From NCBI RefSeq assembly GCF_003011965.1, contig NZ_PXWG01000001.1:248001-312000 (forward strand): DNA of 64,000 bases, read 5' to 3'. This document shows positions 63,858 to 64,000 of this stretch, piece by piece (position 1 is the stretch's first letter; each line of letters opens with the position of its first letter). The position numbers were made by a program, and so were the translations under genes. Under the pieces are notes generated by a model. That model ran no database searches. It saw nothing but the letters and a program-made list of their open reading frames with translations, and was not told where the DNA came from. The DNA comes from Streptosporangium nondiastaticum (GTDB lineage Bacteria; Actinomycetota; Actinomycetes; Streptomycetales; Streptomycetaceae).

Positions 63858-64000
63858 GCGGGATGCCTACCGGCCACACCCACTCTCTGGGTGCACCTAC
63901 TCATCTCCGAATGAGCACGTCACCCCTGTCGGCGAGCCGGCCCCATGGCGTGGAATCGCGTCATGGAGACACACCCGCCCCAGGACCCATACGCTGTCCC

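Noticed and set aside
63911..64000. Possible gene start running off the right edge
   Set aside because: Two overlapping frames (ATG 63911 and ATG 63945/63963) are open to the end, and neither has a clear ribosome site.
1..64000. CRISPR array, tRNA or rRNA genes, intact insertion sequence
   Set aside because: No regularly spaced repeats, no cloverleaf-like sequence and no complete transposase were seen.

Overview
The window looks like a chromosomal stretch of a Streptomyces or close relative. GC content is very high, GTG and TTG starts are common, ATGA/GTGA start-stop overlaps occur, and the protein families are typically streptomycete (TetR regulators, a GH25 muramidase, SMI1/KNR4 proteins, a secreted RHS protein, giant type I polyketide synthases). 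I saw no rRNA, tRNA or CRISPR array.

1-13.4 kb is a mixed housekeeping/accessory region. It holds a truncated TetR gene, a flavohaemoglobin (hmp), several hypothetical proteins, a SAM methyltransferase, an SMI1/KNR4 protein, a PAP2-type membrane enzyme, a VapBC-like toxin-antitoxin pair behind a 31-bp palindrome, an IS256-type transposase remnant, a secreted GH25 muramidase, a DEAD-box RNA helicase, a DMT exporter preceded by three 13-bp tandem repeats, a 51-aa small protein and a regulator-like gene.

13.5-15.0 kb holds the most distinctive element. A cytochrome P450 gene overlaps by GTGA a 28-codon ORF whose product ends in an aromatic-rich tail (AYDWFGTGLNWYYGG). Two hairpins follow. This has the form of a minimal P450-modified RiPP locus.

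15.0-50.0 kb is a large polyketide/lipid gene cluster. An MMPL-family exporter and a coupled secreted protein point left. A 2460-aa KS-AT-DH-MT-ER-KR-ACP synthase followed by a CocE/NonD-type hydrolase points right, and a second synthase of the same layout (2578 aa) converges on them. Between this part and the next lies an efflux/regulator island: a membrane protein and TetR gene sharing a perfect 24-bp palindrome, an MFS exporter with RidA behind a doubled operator, another TetR gene and a VOC protein. A leftward three-gene unit follows that resembles polyunsaturated fatty acid or heterocyst-glycolipid synthases: a PfaA-like KS-AT-ACP-KR-DH protein, a multi-hot-dog dehydratase and a PfaD-like enoyl reductase. 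Nothing resembling a chain-length-factor domain, a type I thioesterase, a PPTase or an acyl-AMP ligase is visible. The likely products are reduced, methyl-branched or long-chain lipids that are exported; this is inference.

50.4-64 kb holds an ICMT-like methyltransferase, an SMI1/KNR4 (SUKH) protein divergent from a 2126-aa secreted RHS/YD-repeat protein with a variable C-terminal domain, an ATGA-coupled candidate immunity gene, an acylphosphatase, an epoxide-hydrolase-like enzyme, a LysR regulator, a small hypothetical gene and three decayed genes (two endonuclease/exonuclease/phosphatase fragments and one gene with a stop and a frameshift). The decayed genes suggest this flank is eroding.
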